64,000 nucleotides of DNA, taken from Trichomonas vaginalis G3. Its lineage: Eukaryota; Parabasalia; Trichomonadida; Trichomonadidae. A program made the position numbers and the translations under genes. Positions 1 through 10,459 of the stretch are shown here, in pieces. How positions within the stretch are numbered: the first letter of the stretch is position 1; each line of letters starts with the position of its first letter. Location: contig NC_067207.1 in NCBI RefSeq assembly GCF_026262505.1, positions 30,596,082 through 30,660,081 on the forward strand, given 5' to 3'. The notes under the pieces are model-generated. The model was not told the DNA's origin and did not search any database. It worked only from the letters and a program-made list of their open reading frames with translations.

Positions 1-534
1 AAGGACGTTTAAACCAAATTCGAATGGATGCCAAACTGTTTGAGAGACATCAAATTTTGATGCTTGAACCTTTTCTTTGAATGTATCAAGGTCATCATTC
101 ATTACAGCCTCTAACAATGTTCCTTCTTCATAGACATATAAGAATTCATCAACTAATCCATCGGTAAGACACTGAGAGAATGATATTTCCTTACCAGTTT
201 GGATGTTGTGGTTGATGATTTTAGGGAATGACTCGACATAGTTGTCGATTTTCTCAATTGGATGATATGCATCATAAATCATACGGAAAAGAGCCCATAA
301 TGATTTAAGATACTTGAGCCTGTACTTACTAGCCTGATCGATATCCTTCAGAAGTTGCATGACTGGAATTTTGTACTTTCCAATCAAAACATTTTTGATC
401 TTCTGAAAAATTTCGAGGATCTCGGATTCATCATGTGTTTTGATCTTATAGATGGAGTCATAGGCATCTATATAGTCACCATATAATGGGAGGAGATCGT
501 AATAGACATGGAGCACACCCTCCTGGGAGGTCAT
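1..534 (-). CDS. Ankyrin-family protein, N-terminal part (runs off the window)
   Basis: The minus strand is open from an ATG at 534 to the window edge, about 178 codons, starting MTSQEGVLHVYYDLLPLYGD. The helical text with KIKTHDESEILEIF, KYRLKYLKSLWALFRMIYDAYHP and a later DLDTFKEKV looks like the conserved N-terminal module of the large trichomonad ankyrin-repeat family, in which ankyrin repeats follow. The repeats would lie beyond the left edge. Codon use is host-like. The family call is from recognition of the pattern; the function is unknown, and a protein-protein interaction role is inferred from the family. Confidence 0.72.
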   Translation of the reverse strand, partial: MTSQEGVLHVYYDLLPLYGDYIDAYDSIYKIKTHDESEILEIFQKIKNVLIGKYKIPVMQLLKDIDQASKYRLKYLKSLWALFRMIYDAYHPIEKIDNYVESFPKIINHNIQTGKEISFSQCLTDGLVDEFLYVYEEGTLLEAVMNDDLDTFKEKVQASKFDVSQTVWHPFEFGLNVL

Positions 535-1440
535 GAAACGAAATCATCCTATTTTATTCAAATCAAATTCTTCACAAAATTGTTAAAGTTTTAAAGTACG
601 CCGATTCCGACAAGGTTGTTATATACATACCAGAGACCAATATTTTGTTGTTTTCACAATGGAAAAATTTGAGAGAATTGCTGATTCAATTGATTGATTG
701 AAATGCAATAAAAAGTGTCAGCGAAGTAATGAATCAGCCATTCAAAATTTATACATTTTATATTCTATGAGATCAATTTGAAAGAATCTGCTTCGAGATG
801 TTGAGAAAGACTGTTTTCATCAATTTTTTTGTGTTCGTATGAAAATTATGTCCTAATTTGTAAAATGAGATAATGATTAGCAAACACATATGCGTTATAT
901 GATTCATTACCTTTTTTTGAACAAAAATTAATCTATATTATTGTAATATCAGATCGAATAAACCTAGGATAGTTATAACGATTTGTATTTGACTGAGAAT
1001 ATGTGAAATATTATGCATTAGAACCTAAATTTAACCATAAAAGCGATTCCAATTGTGTAATTGTTCAAAATCATTTCAAATGAGAGGGTTTTCTGAAGCT
1101 TTAGCTCCATGGTCAATGCAGAGAATAGTATAAGTATTAACATAAATATTATTGTGAACAAATCACTCTGGGCATATGAACGCAATTATCTGAAATAATT
1201 TTCATATAAAAAATTCTTAATATTACAAAATAGAATAGTTAACTAACAGTGAAGTTGATGTTTTAATACAGTTTGCTAATAATTCACAAATTGATAATAA
1301 ATTTCCTCCAGTTTAGTCAATATTTCAATTTAGATACAAGAAATCAAACACATGAATTAATACAGATATATGAAATAACTTTAAGGACAGTGATATCAAA
1401 AATCAAATATAAAAGTGACATCGTGCACGTTTAATTAAGC
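535..1440. other. Intergenic, AT-rich, no gene seen
   Basis: About 900 bases between a leftward and a rightward gene. No long ORF, tRNA-like fold or clear repeat is visible. It must hold the promoters of both neighbours, but no TCA-type initiator can be assigned with confidence. Confidence 0.6.
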
Positions 1441-2658
1441 ATGGCAGTATCAAGGCTTTGTGCAAAATATCAGAAATGTTATGAAACAGGAGGCGACACA
1501 TCTGGAGTAGAAGATATGCTTGCTGTTGTTTTCAATAAGTGTATTGAGGAAGATTCTTTCTACGATCTTCCAATGCAAGGAATTTGCAACATTGTTTCAA
1601 AGAAAAACGAGCATCTTTCTCTCAAAGAAGCAGATCAACTTGTTTCCAAACTTGCAGAGAAGAAAGGACAGGAAGCTGCCAAAATTTTATCAGTTTTAGA
1701 TATTGGCCCGGTTGGATACTTCGATGCAGCAAGTACAGTTTCACCACTTCGCATTTGTCCAGTCATAAGAGAACTTCTTGATGCTCGTCCTGTTACAGCA
1801 AGGACAGGAGGCGATATTAGACAACTTGAGAAGAGAATACAAGAATTAGAAAAGAAGAATGCCGAACTCAAGAAAGAGAACGAAGAGAACAAGAAGAAAT
1901 TACGTGCGAAATCCGAATCTTCCCAATCAAAAGATTTGGAAGAAAAATTATTTTTACTTCTTCCAGATGAGAAGGATATTGTAGAAGCTTCCGAGTCAGG
2001 AAATCTCAAAGCAGTCCAATACTACGCAAAAATCAAACCGAAATCCATCAATCTTGAGAATGAAGAAGGATATTCCGCATTACAGATCGCTTGCCTCAAC
2101 AGCCACGACGATGTTGCAGAGTTCCTCATTAAGAACGGCGCTGACGTCAACCATTCCCATAAAAAAGGAGATACAGCCCTTCATTTTGCTGCTCTCGGCG
2201 GATCCCTTTCAACTGTTGAGCTTCTTCTCGCATCAGGTGCCAGACTCGATGCCGTTGACTCTTCCCAGATGAATGCTCTCAATTATGCAGCTCAAGGAGG
2301 AAATCTCGACGTTGTCAAGTTTTTGGTTGAAAAAGGACTTGATCCTCTACGTGAAGCAGATGGGACAACCAACATTTGGTTCGCTGCTTACTCTGGAGAT
2401 GTCGAAACATTTGCTTATTTCATTGATATGGATATTGATAAGGAGAAACCAAACAAAATGGGAGAAACACCATTACACGCTGCGGCTATGAGTGGAAATG
2501 TTGACATTGCTGATGTTTTGATTGATTTCGGACTAGATCCACACGCAAAATCGCTTTCTGGCTCAACACCACTCGATGTTGCCACAGAAGAAGAGATGAT
2601 TGACTTTTTACAAGGCATAGAGTTCGGTGGTGATGAGGATACCGAGGAAGAAGAATAA
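1441..2658 (+). CDS. Ankyrin-repeat protein with central coiled coil (405 aa)
   Basis: Residues 1-120 form a helical N-terminal region typical of trichomonad ankyrin proteins. Residues about 125-165 are a charged coiled coil (LEKRIQELEKKNAELKKENE). From about residue 180 there are six to seven ankyrin repeats with recognisable cores such as GYSALQIACLNSHDDVAEFL, GDTALHFAALGGSLSTVELL and GETPLHAAAMSGNVDIADVL, followed by an acidic tail ending EDTEEEE. There is no signal peptide or membrane segment, so it is probably a cytosolic scaffold or adaptor; the partner is unknown. The ATG is the first in a long open frame. The gene looks intact. Confidence 0.9.
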   Translation: MAVSRLCAKYQKCYETGGDTSGVEDMLAVVFNKCIEEDSFYDLPMQGICNIVSKKNEHLSLKEADQLVSKLAEKKGQEAAKILSVLDIGPVGYFDAASTVSPLRICPVIRELLDARPVTARTGGDIRQLEKRIQELEKKNAELKKENEENKKKLRAKSESSQSKDLEEKLFLLLPDEKDIVEASESGNLKAVQYYAKIKPKSINLENEEGYSALQIACLNSHDDVAEFLIKNGADVNHSHKKGDTALHFAALGGSLSTVELLLASGARLDAVDSSQMNALNYAAQGGNLDVVKFLVEKGLDPLREADGTTNIWFAAYSGDVETFAYFIDMDIDKEKPNKMGETPLHAAAMSGNVDIADVLIDFGLDPHAKSLSGSTPLDVATEEEMIDFLQGIEFGGDEDTEEEE

Positions 2659-3047
2659 GATATTTTGTATTGATCCAATTCGATATTATTTGTGAACTTT
2701 AAAATGTACTATTACTTTATATATTCAATAAACTGTTTAATCATTTAACACATCATCATTCTCTTATAGTTATTTCATGAAATTATTTCAAATTAACCGC
2801 TAAATCATAAAGTTTTAGACCAATTAAGAGAACTACTCCAATTATCTCTGGAAACGAAGTTAACCTTCACACTCTTATGCCTGAAATCCCAAATGTCAGG
2901 AATATCTTTCAAAGTTACATCATTTTTTTTGAGAAACTAGCACACATTTTGCTTATTTACAGCAAGCCATTGGCAAATATGAGGTAATATAATATTTTAT
3001 GAGTTCTATCGGGTGATGAAATTGAAAAGTTTATATTATCGTTGTCA
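2659..3047. other. Intergenic, nothing identifiable
   Basis: Nearly 390 AT-rich bases between two co-oriented host genes. No ORF or repeat of note is seen. Confidence 0.5.
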
Positions 3048-3770
3048 ATGTCGAACAGCAATAACAATATTAACTATGCAGCAGTCTGCCGCGGCAATAC
3101 AATTTTAGCCCAGGCAGCCATTACAAGTGGCAACTTTGATTCTGCAATTGTTGATATAATTGGTAAAATGGATCCAAACCAATCTCAAGTTATGACAGAA
3201 AAGGGCCAATACCGCTATTTTGTTATCCATGATCAGCAAGGACTTAACTTCATTGCTGCTGGTGCAACATCCGTTCAGGCTAAGCTCGCTTTCGAATTCC
3301 TTGAGAACGTTCAAAAGAGATTTAACCTTCAATATGCTCGTATGTGGAGAATAGTTCCAGCTTACGGCATGCAACAGGAGTTCGGATCCCAAATCCAATC
3401 CCTTATTACTTCAACTAACAATGATAAAATCCGCACAATCAAATCTAACATCGCAGCAACACAGGAAACAATGACAGAAGCCATGCAAAATGCTCTCCTT
3501 CGTGGTGACAAGATTGAAACAATGAATGAAAAGGCAGAAGTCATGGCAGCTAACGCTAAGGAATACGAAAGATCAGCTACACGTGTAAAGAGGAAGATGT
3601 GCTGGGAGAGATATCGTTGGTATCTTATCGGCATTGTTTGCGTCATTGTTCTCATTTTGATCATTGTACTTATTGCATGCAAGGGATTCAAGTGCAGCCA
3701 CTCATCAACAACACCAACACCAACTCCAATCCCACCTACTCCAACTACAACACCAAATCTTCAGCCATAA
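3048..3770 (+). CDS. Longin-type R-SNARE (VAMP7-like, 240 aa)
   Basis: Vesicle-fusion SNARE. Residues about 8-115 fit a longin domain (AAVCRGNTILAQ, RYFVIHDQQGLNFIA, AFEFLENVQKRF). Residues about 125-185 form the SNARE helix with the zero-layer arginine R152 (NALLRGDKIETM), which makes it an R-SNARE. A basic stretch precedes one membrane helix at about 191-211. Longin SNAREs act on endosomal or lysosomal fusion, with the N-terminus in the cytosol. The start is the ATG at 3048; the in-frame TTG just upstream is not a credible start. It is odd in having a 29-residue Pro/Thr-rich tail after the membrane helix, which would face the lumen. Confidence 0.88.
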   Translation: MSNSNNNINYAAVCRGNTILAQAAITSGNFDSAIVDIIGKMDPNQSQVMTEKGQYRYFVIHDQQGLNFIAAGATSVQAKLAFEFLENVQKRFNLQYARMWRIVPAYGMQQEFGSQIQSLITSTNNDKIRTIKSNIAATQETMTEAMQNALLRGDKIETMNEKAEVMAANAKEYERSATRVKRKMCWERYRWYLIGIVCVIVLILIIVLIACKGFKCSHSSTTPTPTPIPPTPTTTPNLQP

Positions 3771-4454
3771 TTTTTTATCAAATTTTATTTTAAAATAAAT
3801 ACTTTTGGCTCTCTGTATTTACTTTATTTACTCTTATTGATTATAATTTTCCTGAAAAATCTTCAGAAAATTTTTAAAATCTTGCGTGAGAATGAAAATT
3901 TATCTATTTTCCATAGGAAACTACTACTAGTATATACCTTACCTAAGAATTCAAGCTAGGAAATGCAAAACTATATGATATTCATTAATTACGATCATAA
4001 CTACAGTTGAATTTGTAGTTCATGATAGTAAATTCCGAAAATTCGTAGGTGCCATTGTAAATACTACGAATGAAGACAGAATTTTGAGACGTTTCCATGA
4101 AAGATTATAAGAATCGTATCAACAGCGATAATTTCCACAGTGTGAAATTCTGAATAAAATAAGGTTTGACAATAAAATTCGATAAATATGATTAACCATC
4201 TCTATCGGCCCAAAAGATTTAATTTCGCATTTCATCTATTCGCTAATGAATTTTTTCAATTTATCTGAATTTTTTTATTTGTTCATAATAAATTGTTGCA
4301 ATTTAAAAACAACATCAAAATTTTCCATCGTCACAATTTAAAAAATTCGATTAATTCGATCCAAAATTAGTATCACAGAATTCGTCATAAGATTTGCTAT
4401 GCATTTTTATAAAAATCTTTTATTGATGACGATAATACTTTTTGAGTCGCACCT
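3771..4454. other. Intergenic, nothing identifiable
   Basis: About 680 AT-rich bases between the SNARE gene and a transposon-like element. No gene or clear repeat is seen. Confidence 0.5.
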
Positions 4455-4464
4455 TAAATAAGTA

Positions 4465-6047
4465 AAGGTACATTCACTAGGCGATAACAGTAAAATGGGA
4501 TGAAAATAGGATAAATAGCATCCCTATATAGTGCCTAACAATATTTATACGGGCCAAAAAAAATTTGGCTAGAGATTTGGCTAGTTAGAAAATTTAGAAA
4601 ATTGAGAGGAATTTTTATTTTCGAATTTTTTTTGGAAAGTTAAAATTGTGATTAAAAATCGTTTTCCGGGAGAACTAAGCATCTTATCATATATTTAAAT
4701 CGATAAAAATATTAAATAATAGTTGAATAGTATAAATACATGAAATTATGGCTGAATATACAGAAAAAATGAACATATTTGACATTTTTGAAAATTCATA
4801 CATTAGTTGGTGACAGACTCATAAACTATACTTTAGCTAAGATTGATATATGATTTCAACAACACATGGTTAAAATCGTAAAATTTTTTTAGATTTCAAA
4901 AAGATATATATGGTAATATAATGGAACAGAGTCAGCAAATAGCATGTAAAATATGTTACAATTAACTTTTTATTATATCCAATAGTAGATATCGAATAGT
5001 TTCCAGCTTTATGGTTAAATATTTTCTTATCGAGCTTCTCTTTAACTGTTGTATTAAGGTTGTAAATTTTTGATGCTAGAAACTATGGAATCTTCTTTGC
5101 TGCTGCATTTTTCTTGAGAGTTCTTGCAATTTCGAATAGATCTGCGCATTGTATGAAATGGAGGCTTTAAAATATCTTGAAAACAGAATAGGACTGCTTT
5201 TCCAAAGGAATGCTTACTTGTAAATCAGAGAGTTTCAAAATTGACAGCAAGATTATCATCATAACTTTCGATTTTGCTGCGAAAAAGGAAGACAAGTAAT
5301 TAACAAATCATTTACTGTTGTTCATCAAAAGAAGAAAACTTTGATAACAACTAATGATGATAAGATCAAGCTATCTTTTAATATTTTAAATTGATAAGAC
5401 ATTCAAAATATTTGAATGGTTTAAAATATTTTCTTTTAATTTCAATAATATATTATCATGATTATATAATCAAATTTAAATTTTTATTCAAAAAGGCAAT
5501 ATTTCAAACTTTTAATTTCAATAATCTTAATTCGGCAATAAATGTATTTAATTGTAGCAAATTTAATGATTCTTCGTCATGGTTAGCAATTTGGAGCTCA
5601 TAAATTAATGATTTCTTCAAGTAAAATTCTGCATTATTTCAAAAATCAATAATTCTCTAGTAACTTTTCTTCAAACCCTAACCATTATAATATATGTAAA
5701 ATAGAAAATAATTGCAAAGAAAAATAGCCGAATTTACTGGGTAGTTCTTGTGATGCGAAATAATTGGAAATTAACACCTAGTTTTAACAGCATCATTCTC
5801 TTTTTGCTCTCATTTAAATGCATTCGCACACTTTAATTTTGAAATATAAGAGTTTTGGAAATTATCAAATTTATCTGCTCAAATACTATAGATCTTCATA
5901 AGTGTTAATAGAATTACAAGGCTTACATATAGTGTTTAATATAATGATGCACATCATACTGGGATTTATTCCTTATTCATCTAGTTATTATAAGATTTAC
6001 AACCCCATGAAAATTTAAAATTTTGTCAAAAATAGTGAATGTACCTT
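4465..6047. mobile_element. Candidate non-autonomous DNA transposon, 1.58 kb
   Basis: The ends are perfect 15-bp inverted repeats, AAGGTACATTCACTA at 4465-4479 and its complement at 6033-6047. A 10-bp direct repeat TAAATAAGTA lies outside both ends (4455-4464 and 6048-6057). The same bases can be read as a 17-bp inverted repeat starting TAAAGG with a 6-bp duplication AATAAG. The interior is AT-rich and has no credible gene (the longest open frame is about 70 codons). A 9-10 bp duplication would fit Mutator-like elements, which are known in T. vaginalis. The family assignment is inference. Confidence 0.6.
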
Positions 6048-6261
6048 TAAATAAGTATATCAATCATTTTAGTATACATATATACACTCATCAGTTTTGC
6101 ATAAATTTTATTAATTTATAAAATCCTTTCAATTTTGAATAAATAACGATAACAAAATCGATCCATTTCCAACATTTATGTCTAACTATGTAGCAAACTA
6201 ACATTTTTAAAATCAATCATACTCTTATTTAATATTTTCATAAACAATAATTTTCAGTGTA

Positions 6262-6267
6262 TCATTT
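6262..6267 (+). promoter_or_regulatory. Initiator (Inr) TCATTT of the Myb-like gene
   Basis: TCATTT lies 19 bases before the ATG at 6281. This matches the known T. vaginalis initiator TCA-pyrimidine-(T/A)-(T/A) in sequence and distance. It also supports the ATG at 6281 over an upstream in-frame GTG. Confidence 0.6.
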
Positions 6268-6280
6268 CAATAATTTTTTG

Positions 6281-6880
6281 ATGCTTAGGAGTCGTAAATC
6301 ATCTAAGGATCCACAGAACAATCGAAGAAGAGTAACCCGCCATTTCCTTTCTCCACATGATAAAGAAATCATCGATGAGTTACTCAAGGAAAATTTAGAT
6401 GCGTTGCAAATTGCCCAAAAGTTGAATCATCAGCCAAGACAGATAAAAGACTACATAAATCGGTTAAACAAAAACCAGGTCAATAAGTTTACCATAGAAG
6501 ATGATGAAAAACTTATAATGCTCTACAACAAAAATATCAAAAAAGAAAGTAAGCTCGTAAAGTACTTTCCTGACAAATCATCGTGGATGATTCGCAACAG
6601 AATTAAGCTTCTTAAGAGAAGAAATCAGCTTGACCCTACTCCGATTCAACCCGTCATAAAATCTTCTGAGGTCGAAACCAATCCGAAGATAAAACCACTC
6701 TCAATACCACCGTTGATCATACCACAGCCCACCCCACCTACCGAACATTTCAAACCTTTTGGTTTAGAAATCATTCCACCATTGAATCCAAACAATTCGT
6801 ACAATCCATATACCAATACAATCCCTATGAAATTCCCATCATTGGAACCTATTCGTCTTGATCTAATTCACTTATTTTGA
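6281..6880 (+). CDS. Myb/SANT-like DNA-binding protein (199 aa)
   Basis: Two helical Myb-like repeats occupy about residues 20-115. The first is LSPHDKEIIDELLKENLDALQIAQ followed by RQIKDYINRL. The second is FTIEDDEKLIMLYNKN followed by WMIRNRIKLLKRRN, with the spaced aromatic residues of the SANT fold partly replaced. The C-terminal half is rich in Pro and Asn and probably disordered. Small two-repeat Myb proteins are a large family of transcription regulators in T. vaginalis. Nuclear location is inferred from the fold, and the target is unknown. The initiator at 6262 fixes the start. Confidence 0.75.
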   Translation: MLRSRKSSKDPQNNRRRVTRHFLSPHDKEIIDELLKENLDALQIAQKLNHQPRQIKDYINRLNKNQVNKFTIEDDEKLIMLYNKNIKKESKLVKYFPDKSSWMIRNRIKLLKRRNQLDPTPIQPVIKSSEVETNPKIKPLSIPPLIIPQPTPPTEHFKPFGLEIIPPLNPNNSYNPYTNTIPMKFPSLEPIRLDLIHLF

Positions 6881-8328
6881 TTAATTTTTTTTGACATTTC
6901 TTTTTCGCGGTCATTTTATGCCTTGTTTCCATATATCATTGCAGTATAGTAGATGGTCATTACGGAATTACATACATTTCTTTTTCATTTAGTTTGGAAC
7001 ATTTGAATTGTTTCAAATTAAGGAAACTTACACATCCAATCAGATCTCCTTCAATTGGAATATCAACACATCTACTAATATTGCTTGATTACTACTTGAA
7101 TTTGTTTTTTCAGCAGACATAATTGTTTTATATTAATAATAAACATCATGATTATTTTTCAATCTTTTAAATTTATTCTTACTCTTTTTGAAACATAACC
7201 CTTGTATAACGAATTAAGAAATAATAAAAATTTTAAAAATTTATATCCAAAGTTTGCCTCAATAGATATACATTAGCAACCATATGATTGACATGACATC
7301 TATATCAATTTTTTACTACCGAAAGTCTTTAAACCCATCAATATTATAAAAAAATCTAACATTAGCCAAAATTTCTTGTTTTCTCACAGATCAGTAATGG
7401 ATTCAATTCCATATATAAACTGAGAATAATAATGCATCATATAGACAGCAGAAATAGCAACACATGACAAAAATAAATGAGCTGTTATCAATGATAAGCA
7501 TTTGGCAGAGGAAATTGGCAGACATACGAAAAGATATTTAATGATGTTGTTGAATATACTAATGTTGCATTTGGTGAACAGTGTTGAGGCATCAAAAGTG
7601 AATTATATGGGATAGATCTATTAATATATGAACTTTTCATTTGATGTATTAAAGCTATTGTTTCATCTGGAGTAAATCATCAGAAATTAACTCATTGTAT
7701 GCATTTTAAACGCGGAAATAAGATGCTGAAAGTGTTAAGATCATAGTTGAAAACATTGGCGATAATACCAAAGATAATGCTGAAAAATCATCTATTTACA
7801 GGGCAGCTCAAATTATATAAAATGAAATTTTTCATCTTTTCTTTAATGACCTGAGATTGATTCACAGCGTCTGCCTTTATTAATCCCCTTTAACTGGAAA
7901 TAAGATGCAAATATAAATAATCAAGGAGGATACACAGCGTCTGCCTTTTTGATAATTGTTATAGGTCGTCAAACAACTAATCTTATATTCCCACAAGAAT
8001 CTGTCACATCTTCCAATGCAATTTGAGTGCAAATAGTGATATTTAAAGTTATGTTATTTGCATTCAGAGGTCTGTAGATTTCATACACAAAAGTGTGCAT
8101 CATCTTCCACATTCTGTCCTAGCTAATCACTCCGTAATAATCGTTTTTCATAAATATATTGTTGATAACTTTTTAAACTTTGAAAATATACATCTCCGAT
8201 TCTATCTACTTAACAACCGATGGTATTAGCATATACCTCTCATAGCTAACTAGTTAATGAGTTTTTGATATTGTCAAATTTTAGAAAAATTCCCCCTTTT
8301 TTTGGCTCAATAGGGTTAGCGAAAATTT
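6881..8328. other. Intergenic, about 1.45 kb, no intact gene
   Basis: AT-rich. A 16-base direct repeat CACAGCGTCTGCCTTT occurs at about 7865 and 7934. The stretch 7490-7830 has a slightly more coding-like composition and could be a decayed gene, but no frame or family can be supported. Confidence 0.45.
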
Positions 8329-8817
8329 ATGACTACAGAAGAAGGCTGCTGCTGTTGCAATGGAAATTGTCTATCATTAGACTGCCCATGCTTTAAACGA
8401 GGCGGAATTTGTGGTCCAAACTGCAAATGCCAAAATTGTAAGAACAAATCCGGCTGGGACACGGAGAGATTGAATGCCATTGAAAATATGCTTTCACAAA
8501 ATACTGTAGCTTTTACTTCTACAGATCAATTATATCCAGAAGAATATAATTTAATATCAAATTTTGCCATGCTTTCATCTTCGATAGATTCAGAGCAATT
8601 CCACTCAAAGCAACGCGATATACCAATATCACGCTTACTAACACAAGAAGTTACTCAACAAGCCATTAAAACTGTAATTTCTGCTGCACACAGGCAATAT
8701 AATAAGCAACCTGCAGCAGAAAATATTGAAGAATTACTAGAAAACTGCGTTTCTTCTGAATTTGAAAACGTCCTCAAGGCAATTTTATCTGCTGTACAAC
8801 AACAATCAGCACAGTAA
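8329..8817 (+). CDS. CXC-domain (tesmin/TSO1/LIN54-like) protein with one CXC half (162 aa)
   Basis: Residues about 5-40 hold a cysteine array (CCCCNGNCLSLDCPCFKRGG and then CGPNCKCQNCKN) matching one CXC half of the CRC DNA-binding domain. It is followed by RLNAIENMLSQNTVAF, which resembles the linker that normally joins the two CXC halves in LIN54/TSO1 proteins. The second CXC half is absent; a helical region follows instead. Family members bind CHR-type promoter elements as zinc proteins. The DNA-binding role here is inferred. The gene appears intact and is the last host gene before E1. Confidence 0.78.
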   Translation: MTTEEGCCCCNGNCLSLDCPCFKRGGICGPNCKCQNCKNKSGWDTERLNAIENMLSQNTVAFTSTDQLYPEEYNLISNFAMLSSSIDSEQFHSKQRDIPISRLLTQEVTQQAIKTVISAAHRQYNKQPAAENIEELLENCVSSEFENVLKAILSAVQQQSAQ

Positions 8818-9303
8818 TTGATTGAACACCCTCTTACTATTTTTATTTATACCAAATATTATATTGTATTTTATAGAGTTAATGAGATTGACAATTTCTC
8901 ATTTTTTAATTTGAATAAACAACTAAGTTTTAATGATTTGAGTCATGAGATTTGAAGTATTTTATCAGTTAGATATACCATAATCGAGTAATAATTTTTC
9001 GATTTTTAATCAGGTTGGTTTCAAGCCATCTATTGGCATACGTTTGATTTGCAATATTATAAAATTAGTGTTTTGCTAATAGATAGTCCAGAAAAATCAA
9101 TTTTTTTGTAGATATTTCTGACTTTCTTCTTTAAAATATGAAATTACTTGTACAGCTGTATTGTAAAAATGACTTCAATACAATGTAGACAAATTATGCT
9201 CGGTAATACTTCAATTTGAATGAAACTCAAATTTGGGAAATCTGAAATTTCTATCATTGATTCCAAATTATGGTCTATGATATTTTAAATGATGTTTACA
9301 TAC
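8818..9303. other. Intergenic flank of E1, nothing identifiable
   Basis: AT-rich host sequence up to the element target site. No gene is seen. Confidence 0.5.
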
Positions 9304-9309
9304 TAATAC
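9304..9309. repeat. Left target-site duplication of E1 (TAATAC)
   Basis: TAATAC directly precedes the A-run that begins E1 and is repeated exactly at 33492-33497 after the closing T-run. Six bases is the duplication length known for Polintons. Confidence 0.85.
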
Positions 9310-9331
9310 AAAAAAAAAAAAAAAAAAAAAA

Positions 9332-9462
9332 GGTAGTGGGGCTTCCAGGGGCTGCGCCCCTTCTAGCCCTGAAGATGTTTAGTATAAATGAAGTTCTTAT
9401 ATACGGGTCTTCCAGGAGCTTTTCACAAATTATATATGTTTTCATGTTTTGTCACTTTTCTG
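9332..9462. repeat. Left terminal repeat of E1 with hairpin
   Basis: GGTAGTGGGGCTTCCAGG is followed by a small stem GGGGC-TGC-GCCCC (9348-9360) and TCTAGCCC. The outer GGGCT/AGCCC pair encloses the inner stem. The inner part matches the start of E3 (about 52490-52520) better than the start of E2. It precedes the methyltransferase gene. Confidence 0.8.
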
Positions 9463-9501
9463 TCACTTTTCAGGAAAAAACATTTTTATTATTATATATA
9501 A

Positions 9502-10320
9502 ATGAATTTTACAAAACCACCGTTACCGTTCTTTGGAAATAAGAGTAAATGTAAAGATATTATATTGAGAGAACTTAAGAAACTACCGAATGGTCTAACA
9601 TTTGTAGATTTGTTCGGTGGAAGTTTCTATATATCCCATTTATGTCATACAATATTCCCAGACTCAAAGATTATATGCAATGACTTCGACAACTATATGG
9701 ACCGTCTCAAACATATTCCAGACACAAACAATATATTGAAAGAGTTAAAAGAAAAGATACCTATAGGTAAGATGGAACGTATACCATTAGATAAGAAAAA
9801 TATTGTGAGAGAGGTTTTGAAAAAAGCAGAATATATAGACTGGGATAGTATATCTGCTAGACTATTATATAGTGGTTCTATAAGAGTTCATGACATTGAA
9901 ACACTTATGTCAAAAGTTTTATATCTTAACTATACAAATGTTTTCAAAGAGGACATAGAAAAATATATTGAGGGTATAGAGTTTGTGAGATGTCATTGGA
10001 CAGAGTTGTATGAAAAATATAAAGACAAGGAAAATATTTTCTTTATAGTGGACCCGCCGTTCTATAACACATGGGATTTTCAATACCAAGTAGACTGGAC
10101 TTTGAGAGACTCTTTAGAAACTTTAGACGTTTTACATAACTGTCCATGCTTTTACTTTACATCCGATAAAAGTGGTTTGGAAACCGTTATGAGATGGTTA
10201 GAGGACATACATGACTATGAGTTTAGATATGACAAGATAGAATATGAGAGAGGTCCTATAAACCGGAGAAAGTGTCATAACAAAGAAATTTTATTAGTAA
10301 GTAAATGTGGTTTGAAATAG
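9502..10320 (+). CDS. Dam-like (D12 class) adenine-N6 DNA methyltransferase, 272 aa
   Basis: Transfers a methyl group from S-adenosylmethionine to adenine in DNA. Residues 7-16 PLPFFGNKSK correspond to the N-terminal motif of D12 enzymes. FVDLFGGS at 34-41 is the SAM-binding motif I. DPPF at 184-187 is catalytic motif IV (DPPY class). The length suits the family. The gene is whole here and nearly identical in E2. It is the first gene inside the left end, preceded by the A/T-rich TTTTTATTATTATATATAA leader. It probably marks element DNA; the target sequence is unknown. Confidence 0.85.
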   Translation: MNFTKPPLPFFGNKSKCKDIILRELKKLPNGLTFVDLFGGSFYISHLCHTIFPDSKIICNDFDNYMDRLKHIPDTNNILKELKEKIPIGKMERIPLDKKNIVREVLKKAEYIDWDSISARLLYSGSIRVHDIETLMSKVLYLNYTNVFKEDIEKYIEGIEFVRCHWTELYEKYKDKENIFFIVDPPFYNTWDFQYQVDWTLRDSLETLDVLHNCPCFYFTSDKSGLETVMRWLEDIHDYEFRYDKIEYERGPINRRKCHNKEILLVSKCGLK

Positions 10321-10436
10321 GACTACTTGTTTTAGGTTTTTTCCATTGTGTCATTTATTTATTTGACGTGGCAGAAAGGTACAGAGAATATGAAGATGAA
10401 CCAATGCCTGCAAATGTTCAGTATATGTACTCGTAA
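10305..10436 (+). CDS. Small single-span membrane protein, 43 aa
   Basis: A short frame overlaps the 3' end of the methyltransferase gene by 16 bases. It starts MWFEIGLLVLGFFHCVIYLF, a hydrophobic helix, and then has a charged tail with RYREYEDEP. The same frame with conservative changes is kept in E2 (39183-39314), which supports it as a real gene. Function unknown; a membrane or virion-membrane role is only a guess. Confidence 0.6.
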   Translation: MWFEIGLLVLGFFHCVIYLFDVAERYREYEDEPMPANVQYMYS

Positions 10437-10459
10437 GAGATATTTTTATCTAATATTAA

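Noticed and set aside
5391-5603. Small 70-codon frame
   Set aside because: Lies inside a non-coding transposon-like element in AT-rich DNA, with Phe/Ile/Asn-biased composition and no similarity that I recognise.
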